A stretch of DNA of 64,000 nt from Pelagibacterium lentulum (GCF_003992625.1 NZ_RZMW01000040.1:125656-189655); one strand, 5' to 3'; positions 45,659 through 55,409 are shown, counted from the first letter of the stretch. Numbers and translations: made by a program. The notes: generated by a model from the letters alone, not told the origin.

Positions 45659-46336
45659 ATGACAAGCCATATTTCCTTTAACCGTCGCAGTTTCATGGCA
45701 GGCGCTGCAAGCCTGATGGCTCTGACGGCGGCAGGTTGTACGACCACGACACCTCGCCAAACCACGCCAGCGGTTCCCCCTCCGCCACCGATCCCGGAAA
45801 GCGTGCGGCTAATGTATGCCGCACTGCCGGAGGAAGAATTCCCCGTGCCGGCCGTCGACCTGCGCTATGTTGAGCCGCGATACTTCCGCCAGCGCATCGA
45901 TTATCCAACCAGTGAAGCGCCGGGCACCGTGATCGTCGATACTACCGATTTCTACCTTTACCATGTCGAAGAAGGCGGGACGGCAATGCGTTATGGCGCA
46001 GGGTTGGGCCGCGCGGGCTTTGAGTGGTCGGGTCGGGGCCATATCGCATATACGCGCAAGTGGCCGGTCTGGACTCCGCCTTCTGAAATGATCGATCGCC
46101 AGCCGGAACTCGAAAAGTGGCGCCGGGGGCAGCCCCCTGGGCTAGACAACCCTTTGGGCGCGCGCGCGCTATACATTCACGAAGGTCAAAGGGACACGAT
46201 CTATCGCGTGCATGGCACAGGCGAAGCCTGGACAATCGGGCACGCGGTCTCTTCAGGTTGTGTGCGGCTGTTGCACCACGATGTTATCCATCTTGCCGAC
46301 CGGGTGCGGCCCGGTTCGACAATCATCGTTAGCTGA
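45659..46336 (+). CDS. L,D-transpeptidase (YkuD) with twin-arginine and lipobox-like leader
   Basis: A 225-residue protein. The leader has FNRRSFMAGAASLMALTAAG followed by Cys, combining a twin-arginine motif with a lipobox (T-A-A-G-C), so it may be exported folded and lipid-anchored. The YkuD domain occupies about residues 85-224, with IVDTTDFYLYHVEEGGTAMR, and the catalytic block HGTGEAWTIGHAVSSGCVRL (His ... S-x-G-C-V-R) followed by LHHDVIHLADRV. It makes 3-3 crosslinks or attaches lipoproteins to peptidoglycan. Several paralogues of this type are common in Hyphomicrobiales, which depend strongly on L,D-transpeptidases. Confidence 0.88.
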   Translation: MTSHISFNRRSFMAGAASLMALTAAGCTTTTPRQTTPAVPPPPPIPESVRLMYAALPEEEFPVPAVDLRYVEPRYFRQRIDYPTSEAPGTVIVDTTDFYLYHVEEGGTAMRYGAGLGRAGFEWSGRGHIAYTRKWPVWTPPSEMIDRQPELEKWRRGQPPGLDNPLGARALYIHEGQRDTIYRVHGTGEAWTIGHAVSSGCVRLLHHDVIHLADRVRPGSTIIVS

Positions 46337-46344
46337 TCGCGCGT

Positions 46345-46383
46345 TGTAATCGGGATGGAAGCACATGCTTCCATCCGGTTACA
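46345..46383. terminator. Strong inverted repeat between convergent genes
   Basis: The left arm TGTAATCGGGATGGAAGCA and the right arm TGCTTCCATCCGGTTACA pair almost completely (one bulge) around a 2-base loop. It lies 9 bp after the L,D-transpeptidase stop and 24 bp from the end of the convergent EAL gene. There is no clear T-run, so it may act as a bidirectional stabiliser or terminator rather than a classical intrinsic terminator. Confidence 0.6.
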
Positions 46384-46406
46384 CCGTCGATCTCGCATTC
46401 AGGCAA

Positions 46407-47990
46407 TTATCGAACGGCTTCTGGTTTCCAGTTCGCGATGAAACGAACCAACCCGGCAATATCGAGCGGCCGGGAAATAAAATAGCCCTGCGCATAGTCG
46501 ACTAGCGCGTTCTCACGGAGGGTGGCCAAGCGCTCATTTGTTTCCACCCCCTCGATAACGATTGCCCGGTTTGAGGCATGTGCCATTTCGATGGCATAGT
46601 CGAGGATGCGGGCCATCACAGAATGGTCTGGCGCCATGGCGAAACTGCGGTCGATCTTCACGCCATCAACCTGCAACACGCCCAGGTTCTGAAGGTTGGA
46701 ATAACCAACACCGAAATCATCGATATAGGTTCTTATGCCCAGCCTGCGCAGATGATCGATCGCTGCCTGAACGATTTCCGCTTCCACCTTTTCGGTTTCC
46801 ACGATCTCGGCGACGAACTGGAAGCGTCGATGATCGAGGACTGTTGCTCCTAGCAATGCTTCAAGCTTGGTGACCTCAAAATCGCGTGGGAAAATATTGA
46901 AGTTGACCTGAAAAGGCTCCTGCGGGACGTTATCGGACAATTCCCGCATTGCCACATCTATTACCGCCCTCGTCAGCTGGACACTCATGTTTTGCTTTTC
47001 GACAACCGGCAGGAATTCGTCCGGGAATACGATCTTGCCGTCGAGATCGCGCCAACGCGCCAGTACCTCGCAACCGACTACAGCTCCGGTTCTGGTCGAG
47101 ATGATGGGCTGATAGGTGCATATTACACCTTCTGTCAGATAGCGCAGGAAACGCGCCTCAAAATCCCAATATTTGCGAAACTGACCATAAACGAACTGCG
47201 TGAGCAGAGCGGCAAGCAATGCGGCTGCGACCGAGGCTACGCTAAGACTGGAAAGGCTGTTTCTGGCAATATCAACGACATTTGCCCGCGATGTAACACA
47301 ATGAATGCCTGCCGGGTCGCATTTGACATGCAGATAGTCTCCGTCATGGGGGAAAACCCCAGTCCCAAGCCCACCAATGGCCGCCGTGAACAGCCCCGGT
47401 TCACCTGAACGGTACCACCAGTTTCCGTCTGGAACATGGATAACCACTTCCTGGCTCATCCATTGCGGAAAGATTGTGATGGGATTTTGCGGCGGGATAA
47501 TCATGCCGTGGTTGCCGCGGACAGCCAGCGCGCCCATAAGTCCGGGCATGCCCAGAAAGCCCAGATCTCGATCGATCCAGAAGGATACGCCGAATGGATT
47601 GTCAGAATCGATATCGGGCAATCCAATTTCGTGTGGTGTTTGAAGTGTCCCGTGGTTTACGGAACACTCAATCCGGCCGTCGGAGACGTGGAAGAACTCG
47701 TTGATCCCATCTGGAAGGAAAGCGACGCGACGTAACTGTTCCATATAAAGGGCGCTGCAAGGCGGTGCAGTCAACCACTCATCCATGCGGGCGTAGGTTG
47801 AAATGACATTGGAACGCAGCCGCATGAATTCAACAAGCGTTTCGTCGGTTTCCTGCCGCAAGACGTCCCGTACGGCATGAACGGCAAGCCAGACCAGAAT
47901 CACAACAAGAACAACAAACAATCCCAGCCAGATCAGAAAAAATGTCGTTTTCTGATACCGCTCGGTGACAAAGAAGCGTGCCAGTCCCAT
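46407..47990 (-). CDS. CSS-motif EAL-domain cyclic-di-GMP phosphodiesterase
   Basis: A 527-residue membrane protein. TM1 is at about residues 17-38 (FFLIWLGLFVVLVVILVWLA). The periplasmic CSS domain has the cysteine pair in TAPPCSALYMEQLRRVAFLP and GRIECSVNHG. TM2 is at about residues 245-268 (LSSLSVASVAAALLAALLTQ). The cytoplasmic EAL domain reads YQPIISTRTGAVVGCEVLAR (EAL signature as EVL), IDDFGVGYSNLQNLGVLQVD, GVKIDRSF, VIEGVETNERL and YAQGYFISRPL. The main metal and catalytic residues appear present, so it should degrade c-di-GMP, gated by the redox state of the periplasmic cysteines as in related E. coli proteins. Confidence 0.9.
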   Translation of the reverse strand: MGLARFFVTERYQKTTFFLIWLGLFVVLVVILVWLAVHAVRDVLRQETDETLVEFMRLRSNVISTYARMDEWLTAPPCSALYMEQLRRVAFLPDGINEFFHVSDGRIECSVNHGTLQTPHEIGLPDIDSDNPFGVSFWIDRDLGFLGMPGLMGALAVRGNHGMIIPPQNPITIFPQWMSQEVVIHVPDGNWWYRSGEPGLFTAAIGGLGTGVFPHDGDYLHVKCDPAGIHCVTSRANVVDIARNSLSSLSVASVAAALLAALLTQFVYGQFRKYWDFEARFLRYLTEGVICTYQPIISTRTGAVVGCEVLARWRDLDGKIVFPDEFLPVVEKQNMSVQLTRAVIDVAMRELSDNVPQEPFQVNFNIFPRDFEVTKLEALLGATVLDHRRFQFVAEIVETEKVEAEIVQAAIDHLRRLGIRTYIDDFGVGYSNLQNLGVLQVDGVKIDRSFAMAPDHSVMARILDYAIEMAHASNRAIVIEGVETNERLATLRENALVDYAQGYFISRPLDIAGLVRFIANWKPEAVR

Positions 47991-48063
47991 ATTTCCCCCT
48001 CACTAGCCCGGCTGACTATTGAACGGCACCGGTCAATAAAATGGCGTTAAAGGGAGCGAGCAA

Positions 48064-48096
48064 ACAAAAAAGCGCACCGGCAAGTGCCGATGCGCT
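48064..48096 (-). terminator. Intrinsic terminator of the OmpA-like lipoprotein gene
   Basis: On the minus strand AGCGCATCGGCA, a short loop and TGCCGGTGCGCT form a GC-rich stem followed by a T-run (six A on the plus strand). It begins 26 bp after the stop of the gene that ends at 48122, the usual position of a rho-independent terminator. Confidence 0.9.
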
Positions 48097-48121
48097 CCTG
48101 ATGTCCTACGAGACGCCGCGT

Positions 48122-48790
48122 TTAGCTGCGGATCGGCAGAATCGAAATCTCGACGCGGCGGTTCTGTGCGCGGCCGGCTTCGGTATCGTTAGACGCGATC
48201 GGGTTGGAGCGACCACGGCCTTCCACATAGAAGCGGCGCGAATCAACACCGAACTGGCTCAGGACACGCGCAACCGAAGCGGCACGCTGCTGGGACAGGG
48301 TGAGGTTGTAGCTATCCGAGCCGGTCGAGTCGGTGTAGCCGATAATATCGAGCAGCGTGCGGTTGTATTCCTGCATCACCAGCGCAACCGAACGCAGCAC
48401 GTTCTGGAACTGGGGCTGAACGTCGGACTGATTGACGCCAAAGGTAACATTGGACGGCATATTGAGGATGATCTGATCGCCAACTCGGGTGACCGACACG
48501 CCTGTGCCCTGCAATTGCGCGCGCAACTCAGCTTCCTGCTGGTCCATGTAATTGCCAACGGCGCCGCCAGCCAGAGCACCGACACCAGCGCCTATAAGCG
48601 CGCCGACACGCGCATCGCCGCCAACGGCGCTACCGATAAGGGCGCCACCGAGCGCGCCGCCAGCGCCCCCGATCAAAGCGCCGCCAGCCGTCCGGGAAAC
48701 CTGGGACTCGCCGGTATAGGGATTGGTTGTTGTGCAGCCTGCTAAAGCAAGGACTGCAACTGCCGAAACAGCTAGTGCCTGTTTTTTCAT
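48122..48790 (-). CDS. OmpA-family outer-membrane lipoprotein (YiaD-like)
   Basis: From the ATG at 48790 the protein has 222 residues; 12 upstream codons in frame are not needed. The lipoprotein leader MKKQALAVSAVAVLALAG ends in a lipobox Cys (LALAGC). A Gly/Ala-rich glycine-zipper region follows (GGALIGGAGGALGGALIGSA, GVGALAGGAVG). The C-terminal OmpA domain has NVTFGVNQSDVQPQFQNVL, DIIGYTDSTGSDSYNLTLSQ (peptidoglycan-binding Asp) and GVDSRRFYVEGRGRSNPIAS with NRRVEI (binding Arg). It anchors the outer membrane to peptidoglycan. It is monocistronic, with its own terminator. Confidence 0.92.
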   Translation of the reverse strand: MKKQALAVSAVAVLALAGCTTTNPYTGESQVSRTAGGALIGGAGGALGGALIGSAVGGDARVGALIGAGVGALAGGAVGNYMDQQEAELRAQLQGTGVSVTRVGDQIILNMPSNVTFGVNQSDVQPQFQNVLRSVALVMQEYNRTLLDIIGYTDSTGSDSYNLTLSQQRAASVARVLSQFGVDSRRFYVEGRGRSNPIASNDTEAGRAQNRRVEISILPIRS

Positions 48791-49027
48791 GGTAACTCTA
48801 CCGTTTTTGCTTATTGCCGTGATCATGTTGAGGAATACGGCAGGAAAATGTTCGGTGCCCCTCGCAACACAATCGTCTTAACCGATTTTCTTTGAACTGT
48901 CAGTCCTGTTCGGCAAGTCCAAACAACATCGACAATAACGTTTCGTCCCAGTCGACCTCATCACCGGCTTGCAGCGACCAGCACGCAGATACAACAGCAT
49001 GGATCGCCGTGCTTAGTTAGCCACGCA

Positions 49028-50527
49028 TCACGCACAGGTCCGGAAGGCATCGAGACGTTTGTGAAGATCTGCGACTTCCTGCGCAAGGTCCCGACCCGCT
49101 TCACTGGAACGTCCGACAAAGCCCGCGTTCTCCTGGGTCAGCCGGTCGAGTTGAACGATCGCTGCGTTGATTTCATTGAGCGATGTCGCCTGTTGGCCCG
49201 CTGCGGTCGAGAAGTTGCGCATATGCTCTGAAATCTGGCCAACCTGCCCCACTATATTTGACAAGGCCTCGCCGGTCTTTTCGACCATGCCGACGCCGTT
49301 TTCGACTTCCGAGCCCGATTTCTTGATGAGATTGGACACATCCTTGGCGGCCTGAGCGCTGCGCTGGGCAAGCGAGCGCACTTCGGTTGCAACCACGGCA
49401 AAGCCGCGCCCCGCCTCGCCCGCGCGCGCAGCCTCGACTGCGGCATTGAGCGCCAGAAGGTTGGTCTGGAAAGCGATTTCATCAATGACAGAAATAATGT
49501 TGGAGATTTTAGACGAAGATTGCTCGATCCGCTCCATGGCTTCAATCGCCTGCTGGACGACAATTCCGCCCTGCTCCGCAGCGGCATTGGCGCCGTTGGC
49601 AATTTCGGCTGCCTGACCTGTGCCCGAAGCCGTGTCGTTGACGTTGTTTGTAACCTCGTCGAGGGCAGCCGACGATTGCTCGATTGCCGAAGCCTGCCGC
49701 GTCATGCGATCGGAAAGATCGTCGGCTGCACCAGCGACTTCGCTGGCGCTCTTGCCGATGGTGATAACAGACTTGCGAATTTGCGTGATCGCCTGATCGA
49801 GACTGGAGGCGGCCTGATTGAAATCGTGCTTGAGTTGCGCAAAGTCACCGGAAAAATCGTCATCGATCCGAACGTGCAACTCGCCTTGCGCCAATTGGCC
49901 CAGCGCCTGGCCCGTGACAGCAAGCACCGATTGCTGGGCCCTGGCCATATTCTCGGCCTTTTCACGATTGGCTTCGACCTCGCCTTGCAACTTGTCAAAA
50001 TAGGTCGTTACCGCAAGGTCGATATCGAGCATTACTGCCTTGATGAGATCGGATAGGCCTGCTGCCATCGCGTTGGCGGCCGCCATTGTCTGCTCGGGCT
50101 TGCGCTTGCGCATCTGGGCCACTTCGCTTGCCATCCAGTCGGCAATAACGCCCTTGAGAACGGTTTCCATGATCAGGCCATAGCCGCCGATATACCACTG
50201 CGGTTCCAGCCCGATTTTCGCGTGCCGGTTTCCGATCCTCAAACTCGACTGATAATAATTGTCGTCAAGCTGCCCGGTTGCGATTGCGTTCCAGTGCGCG
50301 TTTTGCTTGAACTGCGCATTCTTCATGTGTTCGCGGCTCGAGAAAAAACGCGAAACCTCCGGTGTTTGCGCAACTTTATCGTAAAAGCTGCTCAACGCAG
50401 CATCGATATGCGGCTTGACCAGAGGAGAGAGAGCTTTCACACGCTCAAGAGAAGCTGGATCGAGGCCGAGAAAATCCAGACGATCGTCCAGCGACCGTTT
50501 ATCCTCCCGGAGGGGTTGTGCGCTCAT
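49028..50527 (-). CDS. Globin-coupled methyl-accepting chemotaxis protein (HemAT-like)
   Basis: A 499-residue soluble receptor with no membrane segments. Residues about 15-170 form a sensor globin: [39 protein letters not shown] and [20 protein letters not shown], with the probable heme-ligating His at residue 102. A HAMP-like segment [20 protein letters not shown] follows. The MCP signalling domain includes [40 protein letters not shown] and [16 protein letters not shown]. It presumably senses O2 or another gas through heme and controls CheA. It is divergent from hemA, which makes the heme precursor. Confidence 0.93.
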   Translation of the reverse strand: MSAQPLREDKRSLDDRLDFLGLDPASLERVKALSPLVKPHIDAALSSFYDKVAQTPEVSRFFSSREHMKNAQFKQNAHWNAIATGQLDDNYYQSSLRIGNRHAKIGLEPQWYIGGYGLIMETVLKGVIADWMASEVAQMRKRKPEQTMAAANAMAAGLSDLIKAVMLDIDLAVTTYFDKLQGEVEANREKAENMARAQQSVLAVTGQALGQLAQGELHVRIDDDFSGDFAQLKHDFNQAASSLDQAITQIRKSVITIGKSASEVAGAADDLSDRMTRQASAIEQSSAALDEVTNNVNDTASGTGQAAEIANGANAAAEQGGIVVQQAIEAMERIEQSSSKISNIISVIDEIAFQTNLLALNAAVEAARAGEAGRGFAVVATEVRSLAQRSAQAAKDVSNLIKKSGSEVENGVGMVEKTGEALSNIVGQVGQISEHMRNFSTAAGQQATSLNEINAAIVQLDRLTQENAGFVGRSSEAGRDLAQEVADLHKRLDAFRTCA

Positions 50528-50918
50528 TTTTTTGTACTCGGAGTTTTATTATGGCTCCGGCGACACTATAAATTCATCGTTAACAAAGTTTTGCGGAACA
50601 CATTGTGCCACGGCAAACAGCCAGCGGCATTGCGTCACGCTGGCAATATGGAGCGAAGCAATTAGATTGCACCGCGATCATAGCTTCGTGCTGACCTAGC
50701 CAATGGCCCCTTCTATTGGTATTTGTTAGCCGAACCATGTTCGCTATTTTTAAAGGGTTTGATCTCGATCATATCGAATCAGACGCGCGGGCAGTAACTA
50801 AGGACAGCGTGAAGCAACACGCAGACTTCCACATTGGCATTGCGCCGATGCTGGTACGGTCAATCGGCATTGCCGAAAAATGACCGGACGGCATTAAGCG
50901 CTCCAAGGAGCAGGCCTC
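50528..50918. other. Intergenic region between the globin chemoreceptor and hemA
   Basis: This 391-bp stretch must contain both divergent promoters. I see no supported gene in it. The notable element is an FNR/FixK-like box at 50759-50772. A short open frame at 50737-50883 overlaps that box and is not accepted as a gene. AAGGAG is present 9 bp before the hemA ATG. Confidence 0.6.
50759..50772 (+). promoter_or_regulatory. FNR/FixK-like binding site upstream of hemA
   Basis: TTGATCTCGATCAT matches the consensus TTGAT-N4-ATCAA at nine of ten defined positions. Its centre is about 153 bp before the hemA start codon. hemA of several alphaproteobacteria is controlled by FnrL/FixK-type regulators in response to low oxygen, so a regulatory role is plausible. 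Transcription start sites are unknown. Confidence 0.6.
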
Positions 50919-52199
50919 ATGGACTATCGCGGCATCTTCGAGGATGCGATTGATGCACTTCGAGTAGAAAAGCGCTACCGCGTTTTTGCCGATCTTGAGC
51001 GCGTTGCCGGGCATTTCCCACGCGCTATTTTCCGTGACAGCGCAGATAATGCGCGTGAAATCACCATCTGGTGTTCCAACGACTATCTGGGCATGGGGCA
51101 GCACCCGGAGGTCATCGGCGCCATGCAGGAAACTGCAGGCAATCTTGGCGCAGGCGCGGGCGGCACTCGCAATATTTCGGGTACCAACCGCCCACTGGTC
51201 GAGCTCGAGCGTTCGCTGGCGGACCTGCATCGCAAGGAAGCCGCGCTGGTTTTCACCTCCGGCTTTGTTTCCAACGAAGCTGCGATTTCCACGATCGGAC
51301 GGCTTATTCCCAATTGCCTGATCTTGTCGGATCAGTTGAATCACGCTTCGATGATTGCCGGCGTACGCCAGTCAGGCATGGAAAAGAAAATATTCCGGCA
51401 CAACGATCTTGGCCATCTGCGCGAGTTGCTGACCGCAGCGGGTAAGCAGCGGCCCAAAATGATCGTGTTCGAGTCCGTCTATTCCATGGATGGCGATATT
51501 GCTCCGATCGAGGCAATCGCCGATCTGGCTGAAGAATTCAACGCCCTCACCTATATCGATGAAGTCCATGCCGTGGGCATGTACGGCCCGCGCGGCGGCG
51601 GCATCTGCGAACGCGATGGCCTTATGGACCGGATCGACATTATCGAAGGAACGCTGGCCAAGGGCTTTGGCGTGATGGGTGGCTATATTGCCGCCAATGG
51701 TGCAATTGTGGATGCAGTGCGCTCCTATGCGCCAGAGTTCATCTTCACCACGGCTCTGCCCCCCGCACTTTGTGCTGCGGCGCGCGCTTCCATTGAACAT
51801 TTGAAATCTTCAAACATCGAGCGCGATGCCCATCAGCGTCAGGCTGCACGCACCAAACGTGTTCTGGCTGAGGCAGGTTTACCAGTCTTGCCGACTGATA
51901 CGCATATTGTGCCATTGATCGTGGGCGACGCACGCATGTGCAAAGCCGCCAGCGACATGCTGATGGACCGGCACAATATTTATATCCAGCCGATCAACTA
52001 TCCTACGGTTCCCAAGGGCACCGAACGGTTGCGGATCACCCCGACCCCGTATCATAGCGACGACATGATCGCCGAGCTTTGTGACGCCCTTATCGCAGTC
52101 TGGCAGGTTCTCGATTTACCGCGCGATTTCGACATGTCCAAGCTGATGGAAAGCAAACTCGTCGCTGGCGATCTGACGCTGCCGACCGTCGGTGGCTAG
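50919..52199 (+). CDS. hemA: 5-aminolevulinate synthase
   Basis: A 426-residue PLP enzyme that condenses glycine and succinyl-CoA to 5-aminolevulinate, the first step of heme synthesis in alphaproteobacteria. It starts [20 protein letters not shown] and contains [60 protein letters not shown] and [20 protein letters not shown], where the Lys of LAKGFG binds PLP. The length is that of bacterial HemA. An FNR-like box lies upstream and the beta-lactamase gene overlaps its last codons, so the two are probably cotranscribed. Confidence 0.97.
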   Translation: MDYRGIFEDAIDALRVEKRYRVFADLERVAGHFPRAIFRDSADNAREITIWCSNDYLGMGQHPEVIGAMQETAGNLGAGAGGTRNISGTNRPLVELERSLADLHRKEAALVFTSGFVSNEAAISTIGRLIPNCLILSDQLNHASMIAGVRQSGMEKKIFRHNDLGHLRELLTAAGKQRPKMIVFESVYSMDGDIAPIEAIADLAEEFNALTYIDEVHAVGMYGPRGGGICERDGLMDRIDIIEGTLAKGFGVMGGYIAANGAIVDAVRSYAPEFIFTTALPPALCAAARASIEHLKSSNIERDAHQRQAARTKRVLAEAGLPVLPTDTHIVPLIVGDARMCKAASDMLMDRHNIYIQPINYPTVPKGTERLRITPTPYHSDDMIAELCDALIAVWQVLDLPRDFDMSKLMESKLVAGDLTLPTVGG

Positions 52200-53016
52200 G
52201 CTTGATCCGTTGCGTAGGGCGATATTGCGACTGCTGTTTTCAACGGCAATCGTTTTTTCTCTGTCCGGTCCTTTGAACGCGGAAACCCTATGCACGTTGA
52301 TCGTCAGCGCGGAGCGTGGCGCGATCGTCCATGAAGCAGGTGATTGCGACGAACGCGTTACGCCCGCCTCCACGTTCAAGATACCTCTGGCGCTTATGGG
52401 GTTTGACGCGGGCGTTCTTGCCGGCCCCAACGATCCGGCCATCCCCTTCCAGCTTGGTTATCCAGATTGGGGTGGCGCGGCCTGGCGACAGGACACCGAC
52501 CCCAGCCATTGGATGAGACATTCGGTTGTCTGGTACTCTCAGTTTATCGCCCGTGAACTTGGGGTTGAAGGGCTGACCCGATACGGCAGGGCCTTCGCCT
52601 ATGGTAACGCTGACTTTTCGGGTGATCCGGGGAGAGATAACGCGCTTGAGCGCTCGTGGATCAGTTCGTCCCTGAAAATTTCACCGCGCGAGCAAGTTGC
52701 ATTTCTCAGAACATTTCTCAGCCAGTCGCTGCCTGTAAGCGCTGCTGCGCATCAGATGACGGCTCACATTGCCGAAAGCCATGCTCTGCCCGATGGCACA
52801 ATCGTCTGGGGCAAAACAGGTTCCGCGTATCCCAGAAACGCCGATGGCAACCTGGACCGAGCGCGCGGTTGGGGCTGGTTTGTCGGCTGGGCAGCTAAAG
52901 GCGACGATTTTTACCTCTTCGCGCGACTGAGCCAGGCAACAGGAAGCCACCAACCGTCTGGTGGCAATTATACGCGCGAAACGGTCTTAGCGGATTGGCC
53001 GGAACTTGTGCCATAG
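52192..53016 (+). CDS. Class D (OXA-type) beta-lactamase family protein
   Basis: A 274-residue secreted serine hydrolase starting at a GTG that overlaps the hemA stop by 8 bp. The signal peptide spans about residues 1-30 ([20 protein letters not shown], cleavage before ETLC). All class D motifs are visible: [15 protein letters not shown] (S-T-F-K), HSVVWYSQF (S-x-V), [11 protein letters not shown] (Y-G-N) and VWGKTGSAY (K-T-G), with [18 protein letters not shown] (Trp region) between. It should therefore be able to acylate beta-lactams; the actual spectrum cannot be read. An intrinsic terminator starts inside its stop codon. Confidence 0.9.
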   Translation: MARLDPLRRAILRLLFSTAIVFSLSGPLNAETLCTLIVSAERGAIVHEAGDCDERVTPASTFKIPLALMGFDAGVLAGPNDPAIPFQLGYPDWGGAAWRQDTDPSHWMRHSVVWYSQFIARELGVEGLTRYGRAFAYGNADFSGDPGRDNALERSWISSSLKISPREQVAFLRTFLSQSLPVSAAAHQMTAHIAESHALPDGTIVWGKTGSAYPRNADGNLDRARGWGWFVGWAAKGDDFYLFARLSQATGSHQPSGGNYTRETVLADWPELVP

Positions 53017-53038
53017 GCGAGATCGCCTATGGCTTTTT
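53011..53038 (+). terminator. Intrinsic terminator of hemA - beta-lactamase unit
   Basis: CCATAGGCGA and TCGCCTATGG form a perfect 10-bp stem with a 2-base loop, followed by CTTTTTG. The gene's TAG stop (53014-53016) is inside the left arm, so the terminator is directly at the end of the coding sequence. Confidence 0.92.
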
Positions 53039-53048
53039 GATGTAAACT

Positions 53049-53756
53049 TTATTGCTGCGTATCCAAATCTCCGAAATCGAGATTGGTGGGGCCGGCGGGA
53101 TATGGACCTCCCGAGGTCACGGGCAAATCTTCGCTAACTACTTCGAGACTGAAATTGCGCGCCCATACGGCTCCCTTCTCATGCAGCAGACATCCAAAAT
53201 GAATAGTGTCTGCCGGATAGGGAACATCCAAAACGATATGACGCTCCGTCCATTCGACATCGCCTCTGAGAGCGCCATTTTCAGAGCGCCTCATCATGTT
53301 GTCAAAGCGCAAATGCCGCCCACCACCACTCGGATCGATACGCATCCAGATCGCGGCCGCACCCGCAGCACGAGTCTTGAGCTCCGCCACCAGTCGCACC
53401 CGTTTGCTGCGATAGGCGCGAGCAGAAAAAGACTGCATGAGCGTGGCGAAGGAGTTTTCCGGAATTTCAACGCCAGGTCGCGCCTCGATTTTGGCGACAC
53501 CCGGGCTTTCCCGCGCAACGCCGAACCGAAAATAGGTTTCAGACGTGGCCGAACCGGGAAACCAACTCTCCGGAATAAAAAGGGCGTTTTCAGTCGTTGG
53601 CGTCCCACTTCGTGCAGCCAATACGTTCCAGTTGGCTACACCCTGCTGGCGCGCCACGAGATCAAGGCATTGGCCATGTGAGAGCTCTATTTCGCGTTCG
53701 GCCAGAGCGTCGCGAAGCGCCTTGGCCATGGTTTTAAACCTGGAAAGTTCGTGCAT
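53049..53756 (-). CDS. Protein with N-terminal glyoxalase-related domain
   Basis: The frame opens at 53927, but AAGGA before the ATG at 53756 and the start MHELSRFKTMAKALRDALAE favour a 235-residue protein. The first 50 residues (RFKTMAKALRDALAE, then LSHGQCLDLVARQQGVANWN) match the short glyoxalase-related domain often found at the N-terminus of glyoxalase-superfamily proteins. The remaining part (about 60-230) is beta-rich, with FRFGVARESPGVAKIEARPG and VEWTERHIVLDVPYPADTIH, resembling a carbohydrate-binding or AraC-like effector sandwich that I cannot name. It is divergent from chrA. Function is unknown. Confidence 0.65.
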   Translation of the reverse strand: MHELSRFKTMAKALRDALAEREIELSHGQCLDLVARQQGVANWNVLAARSGTPTTENALFIPESWFPGSATSETYFRFGVARESPGVAKIEARPGVEIPENSFATLMQSFSARAYRSKRVRLVAELKTRAAGAAAIWMRIDPSGGGRHLRFDNMMRRSENGALRGDVEWTERHIVLDVPYPADTIHFGCLLHEKGAVWARNFSLEVVSEDLPVTSGGPYPAGPTNLDFGDLDTQQ

Positions 53757-53927
53757 GGTTTGATCCTTGCTATGGGCAAGATCAGCGCCAGCGCCTGCGT
53801 TACCAGCAGCCTGCCCATAACAAAACCATAGGCAGAAGCCAAATCGTGCATTCACCAAACCCAATGGGCGCAGGCGGCAGGCTGCACGAGCCTGATAAAT
53901 TTTGGCATTGGTGCCCTCGTGTGTCAA

Positions 53928-55409
53928 ATGTCATATTCGGATGATAGGACGCGCTCTGACCGTCCGGTCGCGCCCGCATATTCCGCCGTACATGGAGACT
54001 TTTTGACCAAACTTGCTGAAAATGCCTCGGGCCAACACGACAAGCGCTCCGCCGACTATCCCAGCGTGCGCGAAGCATTCTCGGTCTGGGCTCGAATCGG
54101 ACTTATGAGTTTCGGTGGGCCCGCCGGGCAAATCGCGATGATGCACCGCATTCTGGTCGAGGAGAAAAAATGGCTCGGTGAAAAGCGGTTCCTGCATGCC
54201 CTCAATTTCTGCATGCTACTGCCAGGTCCCGAGGCCCAACAGCTCGCGATCTATATCGGCTGGCTGATGCATCGCACGCTGGGCGGCATCATTGCAGGCG
54301 TCCTGTTTGTCGTGCCCGGTGCTATTGCGATCATGGCGTTGAGCTGGGTCTATGCGCTTTACGGCAATGTGGGCATTGTCGAAGCCCTGTTTTTTGGCCT
54401 CAAGGCAGCCGTCTTGGCGATCGTTCTCCAGGCCGTTATCCGGATCGGGCAAAAGGCGTTGCGCAATACCGTCATGCTAAGTGTCGCTGCGGCTTCTTTC
54501 GTAGCGATTTTCGCTTTCGACATTCCGTTTCCGCTTATCATCGCAGCCGCTGGGCTTATCGGCTATTTCGGCGCCCGGATGGGCGTTGTCGCTTTCCAGT
54601 CCGGCAATGGGCATGGTGCTGCTGGAACCAATGCGCTGGCCGATGTCGATTCTATTCTCGGCGAGGACGTACCCGATCATGCACGGGTTGATGCCGGATG
54701 GGCGATGCGCATTTCAGCAATCTTCCTTACCCTTTGGCTCGTGCCGACGGCGATGTTGATCGTAGCGCTTGGAGCTGGCAACGTATTTTCCACCATTGCC
54801 CTGTTCTTTAGCCAGATGGCGGTCGTGACCTTTGGCGGCGCCTATGCTGTGCTGGCTTATGTGGCGCAGGAAGCAGTCCAGAATTATGGATGGCTTGCGC
54901 CCGGCGAGATGCTGGATGGCCTGGGCATGGCAGAGACAACGCCGGGCCCCTTGATCATGGTCACTCAGTTCGTCGGCTTCATGGGGGCATTTCGCGAACC
55001 TGGGACGCTATCGCCTTTGCTGGCAGGGACGCTTGGCGGCCTGCTGACCACCTGGGTAACGTTTACCCCTTGCTTCCTGTGGATATTTCTCGGAGCACCC
55101 TTTGTCGAGCGGCTTAGGGAGAACAAGGCTTTGTCGGCAGCCCTGGCGACAATCACCGCGGCTGTAGTGGGTGTCATCCTCAACCTTGCTGTGTGGTTCG
55201 GACTGCATGTGCTCTTTGATGAGGTTATCGTCTATCGCGGGCATGGCCTTGCAGTCGATATTCCCATCTTGCCGTCGCTCGATATTGCTTCGGCACTGCT
55301 GGTGCTCGCTGCGGTGTTTGCCGTGTTCCGATTAAAGCTCGGGGTTTTGCCGGTGCTGGGCCTTTGCGCCCTTGCCGGTATAGGACTTTATCTTGCAGGA
55401 TTGGGCTGA
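53928..55409 (+). CDS. chrA: Chromate transporter
   Basis: Taking the ATG at 53928 the protein has 493 residues with two homologous CHR halves, the long bidomain form. The first half has ARIGLMSFGGPAGQIAMMHR and MLLPGPEAQQLAIYIGWLMH. The second has VVTFGGAYAVLAYVAQEAVQ and MAETTPGPLIMVTQFVGFMG. About ten hydrophobic segments follow the pattern of the family. ChrA exports chromate, giving resistance. The first 45 residues are polar and poorly conserved, so the true start could be later. It is convergent with the FixJ-like gene, with a hairpin between. Confidence 0.92.
   Translation: MSYSDDRTRSDRPVAPAYSAVHGDFLTKLAENASGQHDKRSADYPSVREAFSVWARIGLMSFGGPAGQIAMMHRILVEEKKWLGEKRFLHALNFCMLLPGPEAQQLAIYIGWLMHRTLGGIIAGVLFVVPGAIAIMALSWVYALYGNVGIVEALFFGLKAAVLAIVLQAVIRIGQKALRNTVMLSVAAASFVAIFAFDIPFPLIIAAAGLIGYFGARMGVVAFQSGNGHGAAGTNALADVDSILGEDVPDHARVDAGWAMRISAIFLTLWLVPTAMLIVALGAGNVFSTIALFFSQMAVVTFGGAYAVLAYVAQEAVQNYGWLAPGEMLDGLGMAETTPGPLIMVTQFVGFMGAFREPGTLSPLLAGTLGGLLTTWVTFTPCFLWIFLGAPFVERLRENKALSAALATITAAVVGVILNLAVWFGLHVLFDEVIVYRGHGLAVDIPILPSLDIASALLVLAAVFAVFRLKLGVLPVLGLCALAGIGLYLAGLG

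Noticed and set aside
50737-50883. A 48-codon frame upstream of hemA (MFAIFKGFDLDHIESDARAV...)
   Set aside because: No ribosome-binding site, mixed codon use, and it overlaps the FNR-like box; more likely non-coding leader or promoter DNA.
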